DNA from: an uncultured Bacteroidales bacterium
GTDB taxonomy: Bacteria > Bacteroidota > Bacteroidia > Bacteroidales > Paludibacteraceae
DNA length: 64,000 bases
Assembly: GCA_900319645.1 (NCBI GenBank)
Contig: ONPG01000003.1
Coordinates: 1-64,000 of the forward strand
Direction of reading: 5' to 3'
Made by a program: the position numbers and the translations under genes. Every line of letters starts with the position of its first letter. The stretch's first letter is position 1. The notes under the pieces are model-generated. The model worked only from the letters and a program-made list of their open reading frames with translations. It did no database searches and was not told the DNA's origin. Positions 31,301-36,757 of this stretch are shown in pieces.

Positions 31301-32003
31301 TATCAAACACATTCTGCGAGCCGGAGCCGTTGGTCACCCACGCCCAGAGGCTCACCTGCCCCCAACCATTGGCTTCGGTGCTGGCGGGATCCAGCTGCAC
31401 CGTGATAGGAGTCGCTTCCTCGCTCTGTCCGCCCTCGCTGAGAATGGTGACGGTCAGCGCCGTGAAGCACAACTGACCGGCTTTGCCGCTTTCACTACCA
31501 TAATCCGCCTTCGCTCCTACGGTGATCGTCACCTCGTTGGCCGACCCGTACCAAGCGGCTGAACCTGTCGAGACAGCCATCGTGCCGACGTTGCTCGTCA
31601 GCGAAGCCAGACGGTTGATTCCTTGGTTGGACAAAACAAACGAGATACCGGTGATCGTTTGGCTGGAAGAAACGGTCAACTTGCCTTTGGCATAGACGCG
31701 CACATCCCTGTAGTTGGCGTTGTAAACGGGTTCGTTCTTCGCGGAGTCCATGATAGCCGAGACTGTGATGCCTTGGGCGGTAAACTGCGTAGCCGCGTAG
31801 TCCTCCATTACCAGCGTGACCGACTCCTCGGTTGCCTTCGCAGCCTTCGCCACACGCCGGGGTTGTACACTTGCCTTGGGCTTTTCCACTTTCGTCGAAG
31901 TGGCACCCTGAGCCTGCCCACGACGGAACGTGGACGCAGGCATTGCCCATGCCGAATGAAGCATCAGCACGAGCAAGGATAAGAGTAAAATCCGATTTTT
32001 CAT
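19392..32003 (-). CDS. Giant secreted multi-domain protein (about 4203 residues), InlB and CBM-like repeats
   Basis: I start at the ATG at 32003, giving MKNRILLLSLLVLMLHSAWA as signal peptide; the open frame extends 34 residues upstream without one. Approximate layout in residues: Thr/Ser-rich N-terminus (20-200); AMPK/starch-module-like units near 348-600, 1381-1600 and 2888-2990 (cores GTYNNW, GSFNNW, GSFTNW); OB-like units around 861, 1148 and 1268 (YGYVTRI, STYGNM); fibronectin-like units 1748-2670; a long array of GWSDG InlB-type repeats 2850-3800; FAGWTPE repeats 3868-4025; and the C-terminal tag VLRNGVIYILRDGKTYTLTG. It is likely exported and cell-surface attached. Binding to glycans or host ligands is inference from repeat types; no catalytic motif is visible. 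It has its own promoter and terminator. Confidence 0.85.
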   Translation of the reverse strand: MKNRILLLSLLVLMLHSAWAMPASTFRRGQAQGATSTKVEKPKASVQPRRVAKAAKATEESVTLVMEDYAATQFTAQGITVSAIMDSAKNEPVYNANYRDVRVYAKGKLTVSSSQTITGISFVLSNQGINRLASLTSNVGTMAVSTGSAAWYGSANEVTITVGAKADYGSESGKAGQLCFTALTVTILSEGGQSEEATPITVQLDPASTEANGWGQVSLWAWVTNGSGSQNVFDMWPGVPVSKDAATGWWSYTFDNLPEGDLNIIWNNGGGGYQTPDINQVSASTCYQLGSSISLPYYSCSVTTCPGDSVAPVDPLPVDSTIPTVSALQTAGYNPTENIVFCAKFGGSVCNGVVFTGTYNNWSSDPDSCRKMTPLPGFEGWYAVEVPYTESAGGKPIALSSEGKFSWDYQPGDVSAWIHKGGEEAFIYTAYADEAEVSYAAPGAYIYEIAYWKKHVNPCHLVPHTYTINVYAPDACPEMKPALWGGFNGWEEELLMTEMTDTNNKTYYSATLTTTEGTEFKFRAAGDETASWNQFQYNDNGVWTYFSGNNTFADQEMITFDYSDNTRYRFSECEQAPSPSALLTIRDGKLERYTDAWQMVGYTANADTLLTFVVTDTILNGQFEAASMLEGYSYIKAGNAYYIFQSGTISIAYDESAGTAVITGTVTAMNNGDNSDVKEFTLDVKAALFEPYGNDSDTPYQGQYTSFDADTTYFASEHRVNVTAFDEGNKVLILSFFSNTYPLQPGTYPISFSNEIGTVQASSGAHIFGGYRYSLVSAYDENYDYATPQWFLVEGTVTIYENGAIEVNALNSKGVAVTAVVGQLPQNDGITAAEAMAIGAELAQGAKTADTYKIYGYVTRIEANAISTYGNMTFYIDDVVGGEDKFYVYRGKTDIEFHAGDYICVESQIYKYGTNSIIESVANMPATLIRADQTPAAAPGIFDLTTQAKSIDDWTVINATFNDEASSSTKYVYNITGGITNVNYATAYPNFLFRTANSADKTKAFTILPGRGFEFGGKNGAVVIRNTRAGDLITLTVAAKGATACNFADASNRYPVNATAQTDDLTLPAKGSEGGDEFGYVWRELTYLSLGGDVHIKEFAGGYRLRSIVLAQGEPIDTSKVLSVAQALEFGKMLNANTPTVNSISVAGYVVNPDRYEQVFDNQTFYLSDDPDSTSNVVMAYYATPEKNGQPYPVLAGDYVIAHAQLERYVNKSTGEEQIELVRPTVEFISEMPGDRTLGEIVDYTVADALARAESMAVGYMSNAVYNVYGYVSAIVEDAMSTYGNMSFWIADDPTSRAAGKDNGAFYVYRGKPDRSLQVGDRIKIRTHVHHVNRVVSGDTLVVACSTTGAPITYLSPYSDAPTAADLQNAGYNTTDNLVLCYRFLEEICNEVVFAGNYAVKPDGSWITNPDSLAKFAPLPGFEGWYAVQVPYWEGAQGKPVQLKSDGTFSWDYQAGDADAWIYRGGNQANIYAGFVDECDVLYPSAGAYIYDLAYFKRHHSPCGEQITYNYTIRLCAPDACPDMKPGIIGSFNNWESVIPMTESTDTLCSCMNKELKSYYTFTLQAEPGVEFKLREVNDPDWSNQIVYYDEASGQWYDFNNFVLDVPSDYEWTIDLSDNKRYRYALCDAPLPEDTVQCYYNLEMIDSYGDSWNGGQLIIRDGFQEMTYTLDKGSYARVQVPYYGNTVYGYWVAGNYDSEVGINISSPNTAGLYYHAPGTTLNEGELFVLTESPCRDEENPYIPQNIRAELQLRTLVVSWNAVSGASYYYVNIISPDGQWNYSNSTSDLSVAVEGLPKNGDYTIVVRAISADDKSLGTATETVTLNIPPLTSVQVGVLVPSDCGMDTTDGVWIYWYTDEGEHIEPMTAVGGCRYEATIHPNAPSYNYSVLNKPSLNAEGVQRTYAWTDLTVESHCSEVANFGLNDWAGLYSDSECDNIDHDYRPQNIAVQIEEGKAIITWQMLTVPENSYVVYYWRNKYGEITSSGSGYSVVDSTGYSNTIIFNNTDSLEVLYWTLNCRTSLDWQKYGPYDGFVVPGNSKLPTQLAVLPNGNGTYTLTWKRHSDDEYRLTILTDNYDYIVNDQLAEGESFLTPDLSEYSSLTWYINVIDSDNQYVGSVSSSFNVESAAPATYERAVHVYVPDAAGVDKTAPYALRWNYPGYATSETILLQSEGNNWYYTYLTLTQPSVQVTFLNAADSTATLAVACTNDLYDEDNYLFVNKNEQGNLFFRPIDSNYYPYDYLPFNLTATPGVGKVTLKWTSNTYALRYVQIYNAQGEVTQGTWVDTDSCQFVLQVDSTETCTWSVRSETGTGVTDWNAIVYGGSFTVEPSPYRPRNLKATPNGDGTYTISWSPVEAADLNYYYVDVYDPAGWNIYYRNVGTDTSFVTDVLPAAGQYNYYIYAHSTGEDYGYTKSSFYVDPQEQHEIVARLLIHPDSRFDTSAGVTIQIYNYQIDDWATDTMASEGNCWYRYAIRTTNPGARIRFYSEESDYTSFLMGADGCFQYSGSYFSEADCDTKPHDYRVTEGSLKAISEPGRVRFSWQAPDVADTYQLRVYELLEDSTENYLGYLSIYSDTTFLWMLTDEYVNRTYRWTVKASSPVNTDEVLAAEPFTTLPAEIELSDLAVSTADEITYDFSWQSNTKGLHYQIDIINYDYYVKQEIVATPYYRFTVPCEGNYSWRVRAVDPKDNSPLTAFVYGSDFSVTGMPAYTNLNGSAQGHTLTFTWESKLPYAFAAVFFTDNGSYRNVYQTTVEGHQLTCEVEEDGTYLIQLQPYIEYAPGLFSTLPIYYHTSAQAFEGKTYSLVLNETEGGYIWPEGMSGNYPEGYELRVQAILTQSGYNFAGWSDGVKDSERTIVISSDTTITAIFAPVQPNNYTIRLYQPDACEQYLPAVVGSFTNWTDNLPMTAKRDSLGNTCYELTVTAMEGEAFKFREVNDLTWENEFVYKSGDYWYTFPDNYLGADTLLVFDYSDNATYRYQQCTEDVLLTGFRITSADSVSATVTWNSNTDTVRYEVQLYYDNALIDSAIVDTTVYGFTAPYQGYYRVIVRAINPADNQPLTEWYWSWIYLEKAPVPLTDLVGEADEHTLSFVWKSLTSHVYAWLYNANYEPVFSGVIEGNHWIYEVAEDGVYILEIRPCLYTDSAHYAELPYYLSTRVQAFTVPTYPVSIQTTEGGYLWPNNLSGNYPAGYSFYVDAYAENGYRFVGWSDGETASYRNVTIGGETNLTALFELIPVYGIRVQATEGGLIRAGYMNGYDSVYTDSLREESVISLSAKALEGYTFDCWSDGVTTAGRTLTLTSDTTLTAIFHPLCYLALTSENGSIAFTGDYYHRAANVYTLVYGTEVQIEAVPDSGYRFLRWSDEVTTIQRTLTVTGDLELTALFEAMADSTVQALYTVLVTTTGNGLGAVNTTGGSYYGGTSIQLIATPAANSVFDGWSDGVTENPRTLVVSQDTTIAARFAVRQYTLTLAAEQGGVVPDSLNGAYDYGTAISITAETNKGYRFVGWSDGNAEQTRTVYMTSDLALTALFELIPTYTLTLEAGVGGTVLLDAVPVESGKITAQYEENYWVNLSAQAQNGYRFLRWSDGDKNIDRFVQMNRDYSLTAIFEQVVRLTLATTEGGTVALSGDAYEKDGEVYIFAYGAEARVTAQVNEGYRFLGWSDGDKTMQRVLTLTADLALTAQFAPAEATPQYTVTIRTAGNGTGTVNISGGTYYEGDQIQLIATPASNSDFIGWSDDSMDNPRLLTVTEDLNLTATFALRTYALTVRATEGGTVNTEVNGRYEYGSYVNLVAEPAEHYHLLGWSDGATAASRYVFIKQDTTLVAQFEIDSHTIIFRDEDGSVLDSISCAYGIKPVSSVTPVKEADVQYTYAFAGWTPEITAVTGDATYTAVYTATLNSYPITWLNADSSLIDVTEVAYGAMPVHADAEKAATAQYTYTFKGWTPALSEVTGAATYKAEFDSVVNLYTVTFLNEDSTELQKTQVAYGELPVYAGETPLKEEDVQYTYTFAGWTPEITAVTGDATYTAVFDSIVKFYTVTFVDSNDSVLSVQQVLAGQAAELPAEPQHEGYRFVQWTIIEGSGSLDSVMSNLTVKATYEEILYTVYCFDQLDNSLIAELSVREGTAAQLPEPPVHEGYIFVEWQVTGEGDLNNVRSNIIVWATYRSEQEGIDDVQTDRVQGTKVLRNGVIYILRDGKTYTLTGQGAQ

Positions 32004-32062
32004 AAAATGAAGTATTAAGTGTTTAACATGTATTCTATGTAGATCGGTTGCGATTGATGCGG

Positions 32063-32094
32063 CAAAGATACATCTTTTTTTGCAATTATGCAAA
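32063..32094 (-). promoter_or_regulatory. Promoter of the giant gene
   Basis: On the minus strand, TTTG (32094-32091), 20 bases, then TATCTTTG (32070-32063), about 60 bp before the chosen ATG at 32003. This supports that start over the upstream Met at 32105, which would lie before the promoter. Confidence 0.8.
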
Positions 32095-32147
32095 TTATTC
32101 CTCAAAAAAATATTATTTTACACGATTTTCGACATTTTTTCGCCAAA

Positions 32148-32204
32148 TCCAAAGCCAAAGCCAACGCCAACGCCCCAAAAAAGCGACTCCTGCGAGCCGC
32201 TTTT
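32148..32204. terminator. GCCAAA word repeat and terminator after the fructokinase gene
   Basis: CCAAAGCCAAAGCCAACGCC-type words (32148-32174) run into a hairpin, GCG.CTC (32183-32189) with GAG.CGC (32194-32200), flanked by A6 and T4, so it could work on either strand. It closes the fructan locus. Confidence 0.65.
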
Positions 32205-32230
32205 CTTGGTTTTGATCGTGATCACGTGAA

Positions 32231-33133
32231 TCACGCTTTGAGTTCGGGCGGAAGGACGGGCATTGCGCCGTGCTGCGTGCAAACGAAAGCACTGACTTTC
32301 ACCGCACGTTCGTGTGCGTCACGCATCGTTTTGCCGAGCAGCAGTTGTGCCACGAAAGCAGCCGTGAACGAGTCGCCGGCACCTACCGTATCAGCCACCT
32401 GTACTTTCGGCGTAGCCACGTAACTCTCCTCGCCGGCTGTGAAGACATAAGAGCCGATAGCACCGCAAGTGAGGATCAGCATCCTGAGTTCGTAACGGTG
32501 GATCAGTTCGCGGCAGATGCGACGGGTCTTCTCCGGATCCTCAGCAATAAGCTGTCCGGGAACAGTGGACTCGCCTAAGAGTATTGTAGCTACCACGTCC
32601 AGCTCTTCGTCGTTGATCTTGAGGATATTCGCCCGTTTCAAGGAGGCCTCGATCACCTCGGCGGTGTACCACGACTGACGGAGGTTGATATCGAAGACAC
32701 GCAGCGCATCTTCGGGCGTAGAATCGAGGAAAGCAAGAATCGTCTCACGGCTCTTTGGCGAACGCTGCGCCAGCGAACCGAAGCACACAGCCTCCGCGTT
32801 GTGAGCCACCTCCAGCATTTCGTTGGTGAGCGGGATATTGTCCCACGCCACACCCAGACAGATCTCGTACTGCGGCACACCTTTCTCGTCCAGCGTCACC
32901 TTGACGGTGCCTGTCGGCTGCTCCACTACCGGCAGAATATGATTGAGATGAACCTTTTTGAACGTGTCCACGATCTCCTGTCCTAACTCGTCGTCGCCGA
33001 TAGCAGAAACGGCACAACCGCTCAATCCGAACTGAGACACGTGGTAAGCAAAATTAGCGGGAGCTCCTCCGAGTTTGCGTCCCTCAGGCAGGCAGTCAAA
33101 CAACGCCTCACCTATTCCGATAACGTATTTCAT
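32231..33133 (-). CDS. PfkB-family fructokinase
   Basis: 300 residues. The opening is IGEALFDCLPEGRKLGGAPANFAYH, a substrate-binding glycine pair of ribokinase-fold kinases, and the signature DTVGAGDSFTAAF contains the catalytic Asp254. It phosphorylates a sugar in the cytoplasm. Fructose is inferred from its position at the end of a GH32/SusCD locus and next to a sugar permease. It is transcribed after the MFS gene with a 33-bp gap. Confidence 0.88.
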   Translation of the reverse strand: MKYVIGIGEALFDCLPEGRKLGGAPANFAYHVSQFGLSGCAVSAIGDDELGQEIVDTFKKVHLNHILPVVEQPTGTVKVTLDEKGVPQYEICLGVAWDNIPLTNEMLEVAHNAEAVCFGSLAQRSPKSRETILAFLDSTPEDALRVFDINLRQSWYTAEVIEASLKRANILKINDEELDVVATILLGESTVPGQLIAEDPEKTRRICRELIHRYELRMLILTCGAIGSYVFTAGEESYVATPKVQVADTVGAGDSFTAAFVAQLLLGKTMRDAHERAVKVSAFVCTQHGAMPVLPPELKA

Positions 33134-33166
33134 GGAAATTAAAAATTATAAATTCTACATTCAAGA

Positions 33167-34327
33167 TTATTTCTTCATTTTCAGGGCGAAGAAGGTAAGA
33201 TAGACTGCCCCTATTGCCATCACGAGTACGGCACCTACCGAGCCCATCAGATCGGAAGCAAAGCCCATTCCTAAGGGGAAGATGGTGCCGCCGAACAGAC
33301 CCATAATCATCAGACCCGAGATCTCGTTCTTGTGCTCCGGATCGTAGTTCAGCGCCTGCGCAAAGCAAATGGAGAAGATATTGCTGTTTCCGAAACCTAC
33401 CAAGGCGATACCGATATACAACGCCAACTGGCTGTGGGTCGTTGCCAACAGTACCATCGACGCGATGATCATGCAAACCGAGATAGCGAAAAACACTTTC
33501 TCCGGTATCAGCCGCAGGATAGCGGAGCCGGAGAGGCAGCCGATTGTACGGAAGATAAAATACAGCGAGGTCGCAAATCCGGCCGCAGCCAGATCCATCC
33601 CGAGGCGCTCCATCAGGATCTTCGGTGCCGTGGTGTTGGTGCCCACATCAATACCCACGTGGCACATAATACCCAAGAAGCACAGGAGGATAAACGGTTT
33701 GCCCAGCAGACGGAAACAGTCGGCAAAGCCCGAACCCTTGGCTACGGGTTCCTCGTGGATAGTGGTCGAGGCGAGCGCAAGGATAGCGAGGATACCAATC
33801 ACCGCATAGATCGGGAACAGCACTTTCCAACCCAGCCCCAGATGAGGAATAGCCTCCGTAGCACCCCACATAGCGATATACGGAGCCAAGAAAGAGGCAA
33901 TAGCCTTGACAAACTGACCGAACGTCAGGGTCGAACTGAGGTTGCCGGTGACGATATTCGACACCAGCGGATTGAGCGAGGTCTGCATCAGCGCGTTGCC
34001 GATTCCCAGGAGCGAGAAAGCCACCAGGATCATCGCGTAGCTCTCGCTGCAAAGCGGCAGAAGAAGCGACAGAACGGTCACTAAAATAGAGAGCAGCACG
34101 GTTTTCTTACGACCGATCTTGTTCATCAACATTCCCGTCGGCACGGAGAAAATCAGGAACCAGAAGAACACAAGCGAAGGCATAATATTCGCCTGGGCGT
34201 GCGTCAGACCGAGGTCCTGCTGCACATAGTTCGAGGCAATGCCGACCAGATCGACAAAACCCATCGTGAAGAAACACAGCATCACGGGCAACAAAGCCCA
34301 CTTGGAATTGGATGTTTGAGAGTTCAT
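33167..34327 (-). CDS. MFS sugar permease (FucP/GluP-like), probably fructose
   Basis: I start at the ATG at 34327 (MNSQTSNSKWALLPVMLCFF); a TTG three codons upstream is less likely. About 386 residues with twelve hydrophobic segments, the first containing MGFVDLVGIASNYVQQ as in Bacteroides fucose/glucose-type symporters, and NKIGRKKTV in the loop after segment 2. It would carry monosaccharide across the inner membrane. Fructose is inferred from the flanking GH32 and PfkB genes. The GH32 stop lies 5 bp upstream, so the genes form one operon. Confidence 0.85.
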   Translation of the reverse strand: MNSQTSNSKWALLPVMLCFFTMGFVDLVGIASNYVQQDLGLTHAQANIMPSLVFFWFLIFSVPTGMLMNKIGRKKTVLLSILVTVLSLLLPLCSESYAMILVAFSLLGIGNALMQTSLNPLVSNIVTGNLSSTLTFGQFVKAIASFLAPYIAMWGATEAIPHLGLGWKVLFPIYAVIGILAILALASTTIHEEPVAKGSGFADCFRLLGKPFILLCFLGIMCHVGIDVGTNTTAPKILMERLGMDLAAAGFATSLYFIFRTIGCLSGSAILRLIPEKVFFAISVCMIIASMVLLATTHSQLALYIGIALVGFGNSNIFSICFAQALNYDPEHKNEISGLMIMGLFGGTIFPLGMGFASDLMGSVGAVLVMAIGAVYLTFFALKMKK

Positions 34328-34332
34328 ATTGA

Positions 34333-35784
34333 TCAATGTTTAATTTCAAAAATCGTTGCCTTGCCGCCCTGCACATCCAGATGGTGATAGGGTTCGGAGG
34401 GGAAGACGAGGTTGGTCATCGACCAGGCACCCTCGCTGTCAAACGCCTCTATCGAGCAGTGGTCCACGAAAAGCGTCACGTGGTAGGTGTCCCTTTTCAC
34501 GTAAAGCGGAGCGGTGGTGTTGGCTGCGAACTCGTGGGAGAACGAGCAGTCGCCCGAAGCGGTGCGGTCCATCGAGAAAGTCTGGCGGTGTACGTCAAGG
34601 GTCATCACCACTTTCTCGCCCTTGTCGTTGGCGAGGGTGATCAGGGCATCCTGCTTGCCGTTGAGTTCAAGTTCGATCACCGCGCAGTCCGGCAGATAGC
34701 CGGTCTCCGCGCCTTTGAGTGCCAAGGTCTCTTTGGACGGCACTGAGCCCAGACGGTATTCGCCTTCGTCGTCCACGAAGAGGAACAAGTCACGCGCCAC
34801 CGTGTTCTGCGAACGGAACGCTACCGTAGGCAACTGGTTGGCGTACTGCCAGTTGGACATCCAGCCGAGTGCCACGAAACGGCCGTCAGGAGAATTGTGG
34901 AACGTAAACGTGGAATAGTTGTCCTTGCCGTAATCGAGCCAGGGGACACTTTTCTCATCGGCATATTTGCCCGGCTCGCAGGTAAAGGTCTTGCCGTCCC
35001 AATCGCCCACGAAATATTGGGTGGCCGAGCCGCCGAACGGTCCGCCCGGGTTGATGGAAACCAACAAAACGTATTTGTCCACTTCCGTTTTTAACTTTTC
35101 ATTTTTAACTTTCAGTTGAATCAGCTCAGGGCACTCCCACACGCCGCCGTGTGCACCTAAGTCTTTGCCGAACGAAGAGAGGTACTCCCAGTTCTTCAGG
35201 TCTTTCGAACCGTAGAAACGGATCTCCTGCTGACACGCAAGGGTCATTAGCCAGTGGTCGCCGTCCCACGTCACTTTCGGGTCACGGAAATCGGCTATAT
35301 CGCCTTTCAGAACCGGGTTGCCCGCATATTTGGTGAAGGTGTAGCCTCCGTCGGTGCTGTAGGCTATCGACTGGTGCTGACCGCACACTTCCGATTGGGT
35401 ATAAATGGCTACCACTGCGTTCTCGCCGAACCCTGCGGTATTGTATCTGTCAATCACGATCGAACCGGAGAAGATCGTGCCGATCGAATCCGGATAAAGC
35501 ACGATCGGGTGCTCCTGCCAGCAGAGCAGATCGGTCGAGGTGGCGTGTCCCCAATGCATCGGACCCCACGTGGTGCCAAACGGATTGTGCTGGTAATACA
35601 GATGCCAAACGCCGTTCGTTTCGTCGTAGAACATTCCATTGGGGTCATTCATCCAATGAGCCGCCGGTGAGTGGTGATAGACAGAACGGAAAGGTTCGTC
35701 AGTCGGATGGGAGGCAGGGCGGTGCGAACAGCCCGCTACAACCAAACCTGCAAGTGCACAGAGTGCTAAAACTGAATGTCTCAT
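34333..35784 (-). CDS. GH32 glycoside hydrolase lipoprotein (fructan hydrolase)
   Basis: 483 residues. The lipoprotein signal is MRHSVLALCALAGLVVAGC with Cys19. The three GH32 catalytic signatures are present: WMNDPNG with nucleophile Asp47, FRDP with Asp169 and WECPE with acid/base Glu218. A C-terminal beta-sandwich follows. It should release fructose from levan, inulin or sucrose, probably facing the periplasm or cell surface. Residues 224-236 (QLKVKNEKLKTEV) form an unusual lysine-rich insertion after the EC motif, encoded by a short-word repeat resembling intergenic sequence. Confidence 0.93.
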   Translation of the reverse strand: MRHSVLALCALAGLVVAGCSHRPASHPTDEPFRSVYHHSPAAHWMNDPNGMFYDETNGVWHLYYQHNPFGTTWGPMHWGHATSTDLLCWQEHPIVLYPDSIGTIFSGSIVIDRYNTAGFGENAVVAIYTQSEVCGQHQSIAYSTDGGYTFTKYAGNPVLKGDIADFRDPKVTWDGDHWLMTLACQQEIRFYGSKDLKNWEYLSSFGKDLGAHGGVWECPELIQLKVKNEKLKTEVDKYVLLVSINPGGPFGGSATQYFVGDWDGKTFTCEPGKYADEKSVPWLDYGKDNYSTFTFHNSPDGRFVALGWMSNWQYANQLPTVAFRSQNTVARDLFLFVDDEGEYRLGSVPSKETLALKGAETGYLPDCAVIELELNGKQDALITLANDKGEKVVMTLDVHRQTFSMDRTASGDCSFSHEFAANTTAPLYVKRDTYHVTLFVDHCSIEAFDSEGAWSMTNLVFPSEPYHHLDVQGGKATIFEIKH

Positions 35785-35861
35785 AGCATTAAATTTTTCA
35801 AATCCGAGTATAAAGGTACAGGCAGTATAGGCGGTAATCAGCCGCCTATACCGGATTAGGA

Positions 35862-36737
35862 TTAATATTTGGTTCCTAATACGTTGTAACGCTCACCGTT
35901 CTTGATGATAATCACCTGACCGTTTTCGAAGGTCTTGACAGTCTTGGTCTCAACCACGGTGTTGGAGATAGCAGTGGTAGTGTCGTTGCCTACCAGCACG
36001 ATGTCGGTTACGTTGAACGCCGTACCTTGCTCTTTGTTGAACTGAATCATCCAGTGACCGGCGTTAGACAGACGGTTTTTGAGAGCATCTGTGAGTGCAA
36101 GCTCCATATAGCCGTCACCGGCAGTCATGTCAGCCTGGCTGGCAATCTGGCCACCCTCATCCCAACTCTCTTTGATGTTGATGATGAAATCCGAACGGTT
36201 GGCTTCGGAATAGATGCGGAGTGCGGTGGCTTCTGTCCAGTCCACTGCAGCGTAGCCGTTCCAGTAGAGTTCAAGCGTGCTCCACTCGTCTGCCCAGAAG
36301 AAACCGGTCCAAACAGTGAAACCTTCTTTGAGGGTTTTGCCGTCAGCAAGTTCTACTTTCGTTACAGTGAAATCGTTACCGACAATCTCCAGACCGTAAG
36401 CTTTGAGGCTGTCCACAGCGTCCTCGGTAAAGAACTGCTCCAGAGCGCCGTTGTCCCACAGTCTGAGTGCCTCACGCGAGCCTGCCAGGTGGTCGAAATG
36501 AGCGTTCATCACTTTGAACTCGATGACACTGCCTTTGTTCGCCTCACCATCCATTTCTTTGGCATCCGTGTAGGTAATCACGATTTTTTGACCGGGCTGG
36601 GCAGTGGCAAACTTAGCCGCCTCAATGTGTAGTGGGGTATTCCATGTAACATGAGTTGTTTCTGTTACCAGATCGGTAGCACACACATTGACCGTTGCCA
36701 GCGCTACGAAGAGCGCAAAAAGAGAAATCTTTTTCAT
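35862..36737 (-). CDS. Secreted protein of unknown function in the fructan locus, with C-terminal tag
   Basis: 291 residues with a signal peptide ending in VNVCA. Two similar halves are suggested (THVTWNTPLHIEAAKF... and LYWNGYAAVDWTEATALRIY...), both beta-rich, which fits carbohydrate-binding folds, but I do not recognise the family. The end, FENGQVIIIKNGERYNVLG, is a version of the tag seen on the large surface proteins here. Located between the two GH32-clan genes, it is probably an extracellular fructan-binding accessory protein; that role is inference. Confidence 0.6.
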   Translation of the reverse strand: MKKISLFALFVALATVNVCATDLVTETTHVTWNTPLHIEAAKFATAQPGQKIVITYTDAKEMDGEANKGSVIEFKVMNAHFDHLAGSREALRLWDNGALEQFFTEDAVDSLKAYGLEIVGNDFTVTKVELADGKTLKEGFTVWTGFFWADEWSTLELYWNGYAAVDWTEATALRIYSEANRSDFIINIKESWDEGGQIASQADMTAGDGYMELALTDALKNRLSNAGHWMIQFNKEQGTAFNVTDIVLVGNDTTTAISNTVVETKTVKTFENGQVIIIKNGERYNVLGTKY

Positions 36738-36757
36738 AATTGTTGAATTTTAATTGG

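Noticed and set aside
20850..31562. Several long plus-strand frames opposite the giant gene
   Set aside because: The giant gene has a signal peptide, coherent domains, a promoter and a terminator on the minus strand; the antisense frames have none.
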